A DNA stretch of 10,918 bases from the NCBI GenBank assembly GCA_902773475.1, contig CACYEO010000109.1, forward strand, positions 1 through 10,918, in the 5' to 3' direction. A model generated the notes under the pieces. It was not told where the DNA came from. It saw nothing but the letters and a program-made list of their open reading frames with translations, and searched no databases. Positions 1 to 7,382 of the stretch are shown piece after piece. Source of the stretch: an uncultured bacterium (GTDB taxonomy: Bacteria; Verrucomicrobiota; Kiritimatiellia; RFP12; UBA1067). Positions within the stretch are counted from its first letter, which is position 1; every line of letters starts with the position of its first letter. A program made the position numbers and the translations under genes.

Positions 1-902
1 GCGTCGCCCGCCAGCACGCCGGCGTCGCACATGGCGGAATAAAGGTATGTCGCGCGGACCGAATGTCCGACGGCCTCGCGCTGCGCTTTCACGGGTTTGT
101 GATCCTGGTAGTAGGCGGGATTGCCCGGGAATCCGCGCTTGACGACGCCCCTGCGGTCTTTGACGGGCATTCCGCGCGTTTCGAGGAACGTCAAGGCCGT
201 GTCGAGGTATTTCCTGTCGCCCGTGGCGCGGTATAGTTTGCACAGCGCAAGTTCCACTTCCTCGTGCCCGGGCAGGAACCATATTTTTCCCTCGCCCGCG
301 CCGAAAGTGCGCGCCATCATGTCGGCCGCCCGGCGGGCGACATCGAGGAAGTCGCGCTTCCCCGTCGTTTCAAAATGCGCGACGGCCGCTTCTATCATGT
401 GCCCCATGCAGTAAAGCTCGTGGGCATCGTCGCAATACCACCTGTGCGGGCCTACGCGCTCGTACCGCAGCTTGAGCGGACGCGGAGTATAGACGTATCC
501 GTCCGGCTCCTGCGCGAAAGCGAAGTTCTCGACGAGGCCGTCGAGATCACGCCGCATCCCTTCGTCGGGGAAGAGCGCGAGTTCGTACGCGAGACCCTCC
601 GCGACCTTGTAGACGTCGCTGTCGTTGAAAAACGCGCCCTTGAACGGCCCGTGCTTCTGTCCGCGTATCGCAAGGCCGGCGTTTTTGAAGTTTTCGACGC
701 GACCCGTCTTTCTGCACTGTCTGACATTGGAAGGGCAGGTCGATTCCCTGTTCACCTTTTCCTTGAAGGCCCAGAATCCGCCGGACGGGCGGACGCTGCC
801 CATGCGGGGGAGGGAAACAGGATAACCGCCTGCCGGTGCGGCGGCATGCGCGGACGATACGGCGGCTGCGGCGAGCGCCGCCAAGAGAATTTTCGGAATC
901 AT
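1..902 (-). CDS. Secreted GH127 (DUF1680) glycosidase, beta-L-arabinofuranosidase type, C-terminus outside window
   Basis: GH127 enzymes are retaining beta-L-arabinofuranosidases and related exo-glycosidases acting on plant arabinose-containing glycans. The 300 visible codons start at ATG 902 and begin with a signal peptide (short Lys-containing n-region, Ala/Leu core at residues 5-16, likely cut after AHA at 20), so the enzyme should be exported. The visible part matches the alpha/alpha-barrel of the family: the FFNDSDVYK stretch at 91-99, DDAHELYCMGHMIEA at 158-172, GHEEVELALCKLYRATGD at 212-229, and YYQDHKPV...EAVGHSVRATYLY at 264-288. These His/Glu-rich patches line the active site in the family. 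The nucleophile Cys and zinc-binding Cys/Glu cluster lie further downstream, outside the window, so catalytic competence cannot be judged. The start is supported by GGAGA seven nt upstream and a promoter at 929-957. Exact substrate is not known; GH127 members differ. It is unlinked in function to the topA-xerC pair before it. Confidence 0.88.
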   Translation of the reverse strand, partial: MIPKILLAALAAAAVSSAHAAAPAGGYPVSLPRMGSVRPSGGFWAFKEKVNRESTCPSNVRQCRKTGRVENFKNAGLAIRGQKHGPFKGAFFNDSDVYKVAEGLAYELALFPDEGMRRDLDGLVENFAFAQEPDGYVYTPRPLKLRYERVGPHRWYCDDAHELYCMGHMIEAAVAHFETTGKRDFLDVARRAADMMARTFGAGEGKIWFLPGHEEVELALCKLYRATGDRKYLDTALTFLETRGMPVKDRRGVVKRGFPGNPAYYQDHKPVKAQREAVGHSVRATYLYSAMCDAGVLAGD

Positions 903-909
903 GCGTCTG

Positions 910-914
910 TCTCC
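910..914 (-). promoter_or_regulatory. Ribosome binding site of the GH127 gene
   Basis: On the minus strand GGAGA lies seven nt upstream of ATG 902. It supports that start, which also gives a clean signal peptide. Confidence 0.6.
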
Positions 915-928
915 ATGGATTTTCCGCT

Positions 929-957
929 ATTTTATCCAAAGAGAGCCGTCCGCGCAA
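929..957 (-). promoter_or_regulatory. Sigma70-type promoter for the GH127 gene
   Basis: On the minus strand a -35 TTGCGC (952-957) is followed after exactly 17 nt by a -10 TAAAAT (929-934). Transcription would start near 922, giving a leader of about 20 nt. The glycosidase can therefore be transcribed separately from topA-xerC, as expected for a catabolic gene. No operator was recognised. The call rests on consensus match and spacing only. Confidence 0.55.
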
Positions 958-963
958 GTCCCC

Positions 964-991
964 CCGCGCGGAAGCACCCTCCGCCGCGCGG
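964..991. repeat. GC palindrome pair, possible hairpin after xerC
   Basis: The self-complementary octamer CCGCGCGG occurs at 964-971 and again at 984-991, separated by 12 nt, so an 8-bp all-GC hairpin can form just past the xerC stop codon (993-995). There is no T-run after it on the minus strand (a G-run follows), so it is not a classical intrinsic terminator. It could slow polymerase or protect the 3' end, or be chance in GC-rich DNA. Confidence 0.3.
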
Positions 992-992
992 A

Positions 993-1940
993 TCACGCGC
1001 GCGGATGCGCTTTCGCGTATTCCTCTTTCAGCCGCTCGACGGAGACGTGCGTGTATATCTGCGTCGTCGCGAGCGACGAATGCCCGAGCATCTCCTGCAC
1101 GCTGCGCAGATCCGCTCCGGCGTCGAGCAGATGCGTCGCGAACGAATGGCGCAGTTTGTGCGGCGTGATCGACGATGGCAGCCCGGCGTCCGCGAGCCAG
1201 CGTTTCATCCGCCTTTCGATCTCCCGCGGCGTGAAAGGATTCGCGCTGTCGGAAAGAAACACGTTCGCGGAATCGGCCGCCGCTCCGTCCCCGAAGCATT
1301 CGCGCGCGGCTTCGCGCGCGCGCAGAAGCGCGCGCTTCGCAGGACCGCCGATCATGCAAAGGCGCTGCTTCGCGCCTTTGCCCGTCACTACGGTCTTGCC
1401 TGCGGCGAGATCGAGGTCTTTCCATTTCAGCGGGGCTATTTCGCCGACTCGGCATCCGGTGGAATATAGCAGTTCGAACACTGCGGCGTCGCGCAGGCAG
1501 CGGTAGCGTTCCGCAGGCGCGGCGAACGAGCCGGCCGCGGCTCGCTCGCTTTCGAGCGCCTCGAGACGGCGGACGGGAGTTTCAAGGAGCCTGCGCGTTT
1601 CGTCGGCGGAGAGGACGCGCGGAAGCGTCCGCGCGGCGCGCGGTCCGCGGAGGTCGGCGAAAGGGCTTGATGGCACGGCGCTTTCGCGAACCAGAAAACG
1701 GTAGAAGGCGCGCAGCGAAGCGAGTTTGCGGCGGATCGTGGCCGGCGCGGCGCCGGCGCGCGCGAACGCGCCGAGAAATGCGCGCGCGTCGTCGCGCGTG
1801 ACGGCGCCCCAGTCGAAGGGCGGCTTTTCGGAAGGTTTCCACCGGAACGCCGCGAACTGCCCGATGTCCTGCACGTATCCGCCCGCGGTGTTGCGGGAGG
1901 CGTTGCGCTCCGCCGAAAGATAGGCGGCGAAAGATTTCAC
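993..1940 (-). CDS. xerC: XerC/XerD-type tyrosine site-specific recombinase
   Basis: Xer recombinases resolve chromosome dimers at dif by strand exchange through a covalent 3'-phosphotyrosine. This 315-residue protein is close to the usual ~300. An N-terminal SAM-like core-binding domain (about 1-95) is followed by the catalytic domain (about 105-310). All expected catalytic residues are present: Arg164 (TGCRVGE), Lys188 (TGKGAKQR), His261 and Arg264 (HKLRHSFATH), His287 (LGHSS) and nucleophile Tyr296 (TTQIYTH). Initiation is at GTG 1940, 19 nt after the topA stop, with an AGGG just upstream; no in-frame start was seen in the short gap. Linkage topA-xerC is a recurrent arrangement in bacteria and argues for a housekeeping Xer protein rather than a phage or integron integrase. 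XerC versus XerD cannot be settled from sequence alone; the symbol follows the context. A 13-residue Ala-rich stretch (about 128-141) looks like an expanded linker. Confidence 0.87.
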   Translation of the reverse strand: MKSFAAYLSAERNASRNTAGGYVQDIGQFAAFRWKPSEKPPFDWGAVTRDDARAFLGAFARAGAAPATIRRKLASLRAFYRFLVRESAVPSSPFADLRGPRAARTLPRVLSADETRRLLETPVRRLEALESERAAAGSFAAPAERYRCLRDAAVFELLYSTGCRVGEIAPLKWKDLDLAAGKTVVTGKGAKQRLCMIGGPAKRALLRAREAARECFGDGAAADSANVFLSDSANPFTPREIERRMKRWLADAGLPSSITPHKLRHSFATHLLDAGADLRSVQEMLGHSSLATTQIYTHVSVERLKEEYAKAHPRA

Positions 1941-1959
1941 CGCCCTGTCTATTACGGCG

Positions 1960-4599
1960 TCACTTCTGTCTGGCAGCGCCGTAGATCAGACCTTTCCTTT
2001 TTGGCGGCTTGCGGCGGGGGGCGCGTTTCGGAGCTTCGCCTTCCGCGGCCGCTTTCGGCTTGGCCTTCTGCCTGGGCTGTATGACAGGCACTTTGTCAAG
2101 GCCGAGCTCCACCTTCTTTTCCTCGTACTCGGGAATCTGGTCGCGGTAGTTCACGCACACGCGGCGGAGCGCGACGACCTGGCGCGGGGAAAGCGAACTG
2201 CGGCGCGCGTACTGTTCCTTCAGCGACTTGTAGAATTCGCAGTCGTCGTAGACTTTGCGTCCGCGGTACACGGGTTCTTTCCACGTGTGGACTTTTTCGA
2301 GAAGCGCGAGCAGTCCGGGGACGGCGGGGTCCGCGGGTTCGCTTTCGAATCCCTCCGGCACGTACGGCGCGAGACGCGCGCGCACTGCATCGCCGTCGTC
2401 GAGCGCGCCGGCGTTCTCGCCGATGCTTCGCGCAAGGATGTAGAACTGCTTCGAAGTGAGCATGCGGCCGCGGTCCACCTGTTCGCGCAGCGACATCAGG
2501 AACGGATTCTTGCCGAGTCCGCTTATGCGGTCTATCGTCAGGAAGCACCATTTGACGAGCTCGGGGGAGGGCGCGTTCTTGGCGCGTTCGAGCTCGGACC
2601 CGTATCCGAGCGCTATGACGCGCGCCTCGACGTCTTTTATCTCGTCGCGGTGCAAAAGCGCGATCTTCACGAGCGCGGCGAGCTGGCGTTCGGAAAGCTG
2701 GCGCGAGCCGGAAGCGACCGTGCGGCGCATGTCCTCGACGAACTCGCGTTCATCGAATTTCCGCCCGCGCCCGGTTTCCGCCGGGGGGCGCCACGTCTTC
2801 ACTTCGTCAAGCATTGAAAACGCCGCGTCGAACTTCTCCTTCGGCGGAGGCGGATCCTTGGCGGAGTCCATCCATGCGTTGAAGTTCCTGAGGAACCCGG
2901 ACAGCATCGCATCGCCGCGCTCCTTGCCTTCTTCAACCTTGTCGAGCTCCTCCTCCATCTTCGCGGTGTAGCCGACGTCGAACAGGTCGGGAAGCTTGCG
3001 CACGAGCCAGTCGTTCACGTCGATTCCGCGCTGGACGGGTATTAGCTGGCGCGCTTCGCGTTTCGCGTACTGGCGCAGCACAAGGGTCTCGATGGTCTGC
3101 GCGTAGGTTGACGGGCGGCCCACGCCGTTTTCTTCGAGCGCCTTGACAAGCGCGGCCTCGGAGTAGTGCGGCGGCGGCTTCGTCTCTTTGCGTTCCGAAA
3201 GCCATCTTACGGGCGAGAGCCTGTCGCCGCGCGCGAGTTCCGGCAGAGAGGCGACTTCGTCGGAGTCCGCGTCTTCGCCTTCGCCGCCTTTCTGTTTTCC
3301 GGGAAGCGCCATCTTCGAGACTTTCATGAAACCGTCGAACGCGACGGTCGTGGCCGAGGCCGTGAACACGTATTCATGGCGCAGGCCGGGCTTGTCGGGG
3401 ACGAGCGACACGCTGCGTATCTCGAGCTTCGCCTCCGCCATCTGCGAGGACACGAACCGCCGCCACACGAGATCGTAGAGTTTCGCCTGCGCGGCGTCGA
3501 GCTTCACCGAGCCGGGAACGACGTTTACGTCGGTGGGGCGGATCGCTTCGTGCGCCTGCTGCGCGCCTGCCTTGGACTTGTAGATGTTCGGCGAGGGGGG
3601 CAGATACGCCGCGCCGTACCCGGAGCGGATGAACTCCGCCGCCGCCGCGCGCGCCTGCTCCGAAATGTTCACGCTGTCCGTTCGCATGTAGGTTATCAGG
3701 CCGTTTTCGTAGAGTTTCTGCGCAAGCGACATGGTGCGGTGCGGAGAGAAGCCGCAGAAGCTCGACGCCGTCTGCTGCAGCGTGGACGTGGTGAAAGGCG
3801 GCAGAGGGCGGCGCGCGCGCTGCGCGGTCTTCACCTCGGACACTTCGAGCATCGAAGCGTCGAGGTCGTCGATCAGCATGTCGGCGAGACCCGACTTGCC
3901 TATGGACGGTTTTTCGCCGTCGAGCCGCGAGAGCCGCGCGGTGAACGCCGGTTCCTGCGCCTTGCGCGCTTCGACTCCGAGCAGCCAGTATTCTTCCGGC
4001 TTGAAGGCTTCGATCTCGCGTTCGCGCTCGACGAGCAGCCGCAGCGCCACAGACTGCACGCGGCCTGCGGAAAGCGTGTAGCCGTAGTTCAGGTATTTCC
4101 ACAGGAGCGGGGATATCTTGTAGCCAACTATGCGGTCGACCACGCGTCTGGCCTGCTGGGCGTCGACCCGCGCCATGTCGATTTCGCGCGGGTGCGCTAT
4201 GGCGTCGAGCACCGCGCTTTTCGTGATTTCGTTGTAGGAGACGCGGTGTACGCTCTTGCCCTTGGTCTGGGCCTTCAGCACTTCGCCGAGATGCCAGGCT
4301 ATGGCCTCTCCCTCGCGGTCGGGGTCGGGCGCAAGATAGATTTCCGAAGCCTCCGCGGCAGCCTTCCGCAATTCCGCAACGGTCTTTTTCTTGTCTTCCG
4401 GGATTTCATAGTCCGGCATGAAAACCCATCCGTCGTCCGGGGTCTTCCCCGAAGGCTTGATTGTTATCGCAAGATTTCTCTTGGGCAAATCGCGTATGTG
4501 CCCCACCGACGACTTTACGGTGAATGACGGGCCGAGGTATTTGCCTATCGTTTTCGCCTTTGCCGGCGATTCCACTATCAGAAGTTTCTTGTTGTCCAT
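1960..4599 (-). CDS. topA: DNA topoisomerase I (type IA) with non-zinc C-terminal repeats
   Basis: TopA relaxes negative supercoils by nicking one strand through a 5'-phosphotyrosine and passing the other. I start it at ATG 4599 (879 residues), because the family's N-terminus reads MDNKKLLIVESPAKAKTI there and GGAAAG lies seven nt upstream. An in-frame ATG at 4644 would add 15 residues but sits only a few nt from the predicted transcription start. The TOPRIM domain (about 4-115) has Glu10 and the DPDREGE motif (Asp92, Asp94, Glu96). The catalytic Tyr304 lies in ITYMRTDS, followed by HEAIRPT (350-356) and GRPSTYA (494-500); the core ends near 575. The usual C-terminal four-Cys zinc fingers are absent. 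In their place are three diverged helical repeats (about 590-664, 680-743, 759-834) and a basic Lys/Arg/Pro tail (843-879). It forms an operon with xerC downstream. Function is near certain; the role of the C-terminus is inferred to be DNA binding. Confidence 0.95.
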   Translation of the reverse strand: MDNKKLLIVESPAKAKTIGKYLGPSFTVKSSVGHIRDLPKRNLAITIKPSGKTPDDGWVFMPDYEIPEDKKKTVAELRKAAAEASEIYLAPDPDREGEAIAWHLGEVLKAQTKGKSVHRVSYNEITKSAVLDAIAHPREIDMARVDAQQARRVVDRIVGYKISPLLWKYLNYGYTLSAGRVQSVALRLLVEREREIEAFKPEEYWLLGVEARKAQEPAFTARLSRLDGEKPSIGKSGLADMLIDDLDASMLEVSEVKTAQRARRPLPPFTTSTLQQTASSFCGFSPHRTMSLAQKLYENGLITYMRTDSVNISEQARAAAAEFIRSGYGAAYLPPSPNIYKSKAGAQQAHEAIRPTDVNVVPGSVKLDAAQAKLYDLVWRRFVSSQMAEAKLEIRSVSLVPDKPGLRHEYVFTASATTVAFDGFMKVSKMALPGKQKGGEGEDADSDEVASLPELARGDRLSPVRWLSERKETKPPPHYSEAALVKALEENGVGRPSTYAQTIETLVLRQYAKREARQLIPVQRGIDVNDWLVRKLPDLFDVGYTAKMEEELDKVEEGKERGDAMLSGFLRNFNAWMDSAKDPPPPKEKFDAAFSMLDEVKTWRPPAETGRGRKFDEREFVEDMRRTVASGSRQLSERQLAALVKIALLHRDEIKDVEARVIALGYGSELERAKNAPSPELVKWCFLTIDRISGLGKNPFLMSLREQVDRGRMLTSKQFYILARSIGENAGALDDGDAVRARLAPYVPEGFESEPADPAVPGLLALLEKVHTWKEPVYRGRKVYDDCEFYKSLKEQYARRSSLSPRQVVALRRVCVNYRDQIPEYEEKKVELGLDKVPVIQPRQKAKPKAAAEGEAPKRAPRRKPPKRKGLIYGAARQK

Positions 4600-4606
4600 T
4601 GCATGT

Positions 4607-4612
4607 CTTTCC
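4607..4612 (-). promoter_or_regulatory. Ribosome binding site deciding the topA start
   Basis: GGAAAG on the minus strand ends seven nt before ATG 4599. Together with the promoter position it favours the 4599 start over the in-frame ATG at 4644. Confidence 0.55.
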
Positions 4613-4657
4613 GCAAACGGAACCGCACAGTCCCGTTTCCACATTCAGAATGCGCGT

Positions 4658-4686
4658 ATCTTACCCGTATTTGCGGGATTTTGCAA
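4658..4686 (-). promoter_or_regulatory. Sigma70-type promoter for topA-xerC
   Basis: On the minus strand a -35 TTGCAA (4681-4686) and a -10 TAAGAT (4658-4663) are separated by exactly 17 nt. The start point would be near 4651, leaving a leader of about 50 nt before ATG 4599. In other bacteria topA promoters respond to supercoiling; nothing specific for that is visible here. It lies in the 177-nt gap after the upstream operon, which otherwise looks empty. Confidence 0.6.
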
Positions 4687-4754
4687 GGACTTTCCCGCTA
4701 GGGGCGCGATTTTTTCCCGTCACATCCGCCCCTTCTCTGCAATCTCCCGGTTGT

Positions 4755-4779
4755 TGAAAAAACGCACCTTTCTTTTTCA
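4755..4779 (-). terminator. Weak A/T hairpin at the end of the six-gene operon
   Basis: On the minus strand TGAAAAA (which includes the TGA stop of the 187-residue protein) can pair with TTTTTCA after an 11-nt loop, giving a 7-bp stem that ends in a T-run. The stem is almost all A-T and so is unlikely to be a strong terminator. Its placement exactly at the operon end, before the topA promoter, is the main reason to list it. Confidence 0.22.
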
Positions 4780-5340
4780 GCGCGCGCACAAGACGGAACG
4801 GAGCAGCGCAAGACACCCCCCGGCGGCCGCAAGCTCCGCGCAATCCGCCGCAAGCCCCGCGCCGGCGGCGGCCGCTCCGGCGAGTATCGGCAGGGCGGAC
4901 GGCTTTTCACGCGGCGGAACGTGCGACACGCGGAATCTGTTCGCATCCGCAGGAACCGCGTAAAGGCGCGTTTTTCTCCCGGGCTTGATCACAAACGGCA
5001 CGGGATGTTCGCATATCCAGCGGCGGCGGATGTCGACATGCGCGGTTTCGCCGCGCAAAGGATCGGAAACGGTGAAATTCCTGTCGCCGTCAAGATCGAT
5101 GACGAATTCGCGGCCGGGCTCGTCTGGCGCATAGAATACGATTTCAAGAGGGGCAGGACAGGCGTCGAGCCTTGCCGCAATCGCGCGGATGGCATCGGCA
5201 AGCGCCCGGGCGTCCGGTTCGTACGGATCGCGCATGTCGATCGAAAGGCGTCTGGCGCGCCTTCGGCGGAAAAACAGCGGGGCGAGAGCGCAGGCGGCGC
5301 CCGCCGCGGCGCAGGCCGCTATGGTCCACGGTCCGCGCAC
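4777..5340 (-). CDS. Unrecognised 187-residue membrane-anchored protein
   Basis: I do not recognise a family. The protein begins with a hydrophobic Ala-rich segment (about 6-24) followed at once by a block of seven Arg in eight residues (25-31, with Ala29), which predicts a single N-terminal membrane anchor with the following domain on the cytoplasmic side by the positive-inside rule. A polar central part (about 32-145) has alternating strand-like sequence, for example LEIVFYAPDEPGREFVIDLDG and PVPFVIKPGRKTRLYAVP. A second Ala/Gly/Leu-rich hydrophobic stretch (about 148-183) may be another membrane hairpin. It starts at GTG 5340, immediately after the def TGA (5341-5343), so its translation is probably coupled to deformylase. 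An alternative start at Met36 would remove the anchor and lose the coupling. It is the last gene of the operon. Confidence 0.6.
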   Translation of the reverse strand: MRGPWTIAACAAAGAACALAPLFFRRRRARRLSIDMRDPYEPDARALADAIRAIAARLDACPAPLEIVFYAPDEPGREFVIDLDGDRNFTVSDPLRGETAHVDIRRRWICEHPVPFVIKPGRKTRLYAVPADANRFRVSHVPPREKPSALPILAGAAAAGAGLAADCAELAAAGGCLALLRSVLCAR

Positions 5341-5886
5341 TCAGATGGTGTTTCCGTTCGCCTTGGCGAGTTTTCTAAGCTTGTTCGCGGCTTTTTTCTT
5401 CGACTCTTCGTCGGCGCGGTCTATGAAAAGAACGCCGCGCAGATGATCCGTCTCGTGGAGAACGGCGCGCGCGAGAAAACCGCGCGCCGAGGCCGTCCGG
5501 ATTCCGCCCGCCGCGTCGAGCCAGCGGAATGCGACCTCCGCAGGCCTTTTGACCTTGCACCCGATTTTCGGAAACGACAGGCAGCCTTCGTCGCCTTCCT
5601 GCTCGCCGGATGTCGCCACAATCTCGGGGTTGAACATGACAAGCGGCATCTCGACCTGCGCGTTGAACGCCCGGTCGTCTTCGCCGTCGCACTCGGGCGG
5701 GACGTCGATCACACATGCCGATTCAAGCCGGCCGACCTGCTGGGCGGCAAGCCCAACGCCTTTGGCGGCATACATGGTCTCGAGCATGTCGACGGCAAGA
5801 CGCCTGAGTTCCGGCGTTACCGCCGGCACGCGGGATGCAGGCTTGCGTAGGACGGCGGAGCCGTATTGCGTTATCGGCAGCAGCAT
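5341..5886 (-). CDS. def: Peptide deformylase
   Basis: Removes the formyl group from the N-terminal formyl-Met of nascent proteins in the cytoplasm, using a metal ion (Fe or Zn). At 181 residues it has normal length, and all three family motifs are intact: GVGLAAQQ (43-50, Gln50), EGCLS (100-104, metal-binding Cys102) and HETDH (144-148, metal-binding His144 and His148, catalytic Glu145). The EGCLS form fits the common bacterial enzymes. The C-terminus is a Lys-rich helix (164-176) as often seen. ATG 5886 is preceded by AAGGA eight nt upstream and lies 13 nt after the ubiA-like stop. In many genomes def pairs with fmt; no fmt is next to it here, and the downstream partner is an unknown membrane protein. 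Confidence 0.95.
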   Translation of the reverse strand: MLLPITQYGSAVLRKPASRVPAVTPELRRLAVDMLETMYAAKGVGLAAQQVGRLESACVIDVPPECDGEDDRAFNAQVEMPLVMFNPEIVATSGEQEGDEGCLSFPKIGCKVKRPAEVAFRWLDAAGGIRTASARGFLARAVLHETDHLRGVLFIDRADEESKKKAANKLRKLAKANGNTI

Positions 5887-5899
5887 GGCATCGATCCTT

Positions 5900-6946
5900 T
5901 CAAGACGGGGGAAGTTTCGCGGCCAGGGCGTTGAACACGGCCGGCACGAAAAAAAGAACAGCTCCGCAAACGAGCGCCGCGCCGCACGGCCACGCGCAAA
6001 GGACGAGAGCGGCCTGCACGCGCGCGATGTTTCCTATAAAGCGCCCTACAACAAACGGAGCGGGAACGCGGGAAGCGAAAAACCGGGCGAGGACAAGGCA
6101 ATGGAGAATCGCGATCGCTCCGGCAAAAGCAGGCAGGGCGAACGAAGTGCGCGGAGCGCCAAGAACGCATGAGGTCCCTTCGGGAATGCTGGCCGCGCAG
6201 AGCAGCAGCACAGGGACAAGGCCGAGGACAAGCGCGGCGGCGGGCGCATAGAACAGACGCGGCGGCGGAGAATCCGTTTCACGGCGCGCGACGGCGGAAA
6301 ACGCCGCAGTGTAAAGCGCCATCGCCGCCGCTCCGGCGAGCGGGAACCGCGCCCAGACGTGCGGCGGAACGCCCGCGGCGCGCGCAAACGGCTCGACAGC
6401 CGCAGCGCCGAGAAGCACGTTCAGCCCGCGGCACAGCGCGATGACGGCAAGCGCGGCGTGGGGCATGCGGCGACGAAACGGCGGAAAATCATAAAGCGCG
6501 ACTGCGGCGGCCAGCACGCCGGCGACGGCAAGAGGGGCTTCCGCCGGAAGCGTGAAAAACCGCAGAAACACGATTTCGCGGATTGGGACGCCCGCCCCCG
6601 CACAGGCGGAGGACGCCACACCGCGGGACGCCGCGAGCGCGCCGGCAAGGAGCGCGACTCCCGCCATGAACGCCGCGCGCGGCGGGATCGCCCCGGAAGG
6701 AAGCGGACGCGAAGGACGCTCCGCCGCATCGATGTCGCGATCGGCAAAATCGTTCAGCGCCACTCCCGCAGAATACATGCAAAGCGAAGAAACCGCGCAC
6801 AGTGCGACTGGAAGAGCGAATGCGGAAAAATCCGGAGCGGTTCCCGCGGCAAAAAGTCCAAGGAGGGAAAGCGCCGCCCCCGCGAACACGTCGCCGGGAA
6901 CGGTCAGGAGGTTCGGCAAACGCAGCAATGCGGCCCAGGCTGACAT
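5900..6946 (-). CDS. UbiA-family prenyltransferase, EboC-like
   Basis: UbiA-family enzymes are integral membrane proteins that transfer a prenyl chain from a prenyl diphosphate to an aromatic or other acceptor using Mg2+ bound by Asp-rich motifs. This 348-residue protein is hydrophobic throughout, with about eight to nine likely membrane segments. The first Asp motif is clear: NDFADRDID (65-73) followed by RPSRPLPSG (77-85). The second, normally a DxxxD-type motif, is reduced: LYD (151-153) is followed by CRGLNVLLG (172-180). From memory, a CRxLNxLLG signature marks a UbiA subgroup including EboC, found in PVC and other bacteria in clusters of uncertain product; I could not verify this by search. 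The N-terminal RLPNLLTVPGDVFAG fits that subgroup too. No menaquinone or ubiquinone genes are nearby, so the acceptor is unknown. ATG 6946 follows the dut stop by 3 nt. Confidence 0.8.
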   Translation of the reverse strand: MSAWAALLRLPNLLTVPGDVFAGAALSLLGLFAAGTAPDFSAFALPVALCAVSSLCMYSAGVALNDFADRDIDAAERPSRPLPSGAIPPRAAFMAGVALLAGALAASRGVASSACAGAGVPIREIVFLRFFTLPAEAPLAVAGVLAAAVALYDFPPFRRRMPHAALAVIALCRGLNVLLGAAAVEPFARAAGVPPHVWARFPLAGAAAMALYTAAFSAVARRETDSPPPRLFYAPAAALVLGLVPVLLLCAASIPEGTSCVLGAPRTSFALPAFAGAIAILHCLVLARFFASRVPAPFVVGRFIGNIARVQAALVLCAWPCGAALVCGAVLFFVPAVFNALAAKLPPS

Positions 6947-6949
6947 CGA

Positions 6950-7381
6950 TCAAGCCCCGGTGGAGCCGAAACCGCCCTCCCCGCGCTCCGTAGCGGAGAG
7001 GGTGTCCGATTCCTTCACGTCGACGCGCAGGACCGAGGCGATCACGAACTGCGCAATCCTCATCCCGCGCTCCACGCGGAAAGGCTCCTGCCCGAAATTC
7101 GCGAGAATCACGCCTACTTCGCCGCGGTAGCCTTCATCCACCGTGCCGGGGGAATTCAAAACCGTCACGCCGTGCTTGAGGGTAAGTCCGGACCGCGGAC
7201 GCACCTGGCCTTCGGTTCCCGGCGGAAGCGCGACTGCGACACCGGTCTTGAAAAGCCCGCGCCCGCCGGGAGGAAGGACGCCCTCTTCGGCGGAATACAA
7301 GTCCATCCCGGCATCTCCGGGATGGGCGTATGCCGGAACAATCGCGTCCGGGCGGAGTTTCTTGAATACAGCGGAAGCCAT
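6950..7381 (-). CDS. dut: Deoxyuridine 5'-triphosphate nucleotidohydrolase (dUTPase)
   Basis: Hydrolyses dUTP to dUMP and pyrophosphate, keeping uracil out of DNA and feeding dTMP synthesis; active as a trimer in the cytoplasm. I start it at ATG 7381 (143 residues, usual length), one nt after the stop of the SurA-like gene. The open frame continues 48 codons further but that stretch is Arg/Ser/Pro-rich antisense-type sequence and not part of the family. All five motifs are seen: I DAGMDL (23-28), II PRSG (62-65), III GTVDEGYRGE (79-88, catalytic Asp82 and base-stacking Tyr85), IV RIAQ (108-111), V RGEGGFGSTG (133-142, Phe138). AAAGAG upstream overlaps the end of the preceding gene, so translation is likely coupled. 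Confidence 0.95.
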   Translation of the reverse strand: MASAVFKKLRPDAIVPAYAHPGDAGMDLYSAEEGVLPPGGRGLFKTGVAVALPPGTEGQVRPRSGLTLKHGVTVLNSPGTVDEGYRGEVGVILANFGQEPFRVERGMRIAQFVIASVLRVDVKESDTLSATERGEGGFGSTGA

Positions 7382-7382
7382 G

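Noticed and set aside
264..1469. Long plus-strand ORF of 401 codons
   Set aside because: It is antisense to the GH127 and Xer genes, both with clear motifs; the translation is Arg-rich and has no family features. It is a high-GC shadow.
3166..4527. Plus-strand ORF of 453 codons
   Set aside because: It is entirely antisense to the catalytic part of topA and has a composition typical of GC-rich antisense frames.
4600..4644. N-terminal extension of TopA from ATG 4644
   Set aside because: The 15 extra residues are not part of the TopA N-terminus, the ATG is only a few nt from the predicted transcription start, and ATG 4599 has a ribosome binding site.
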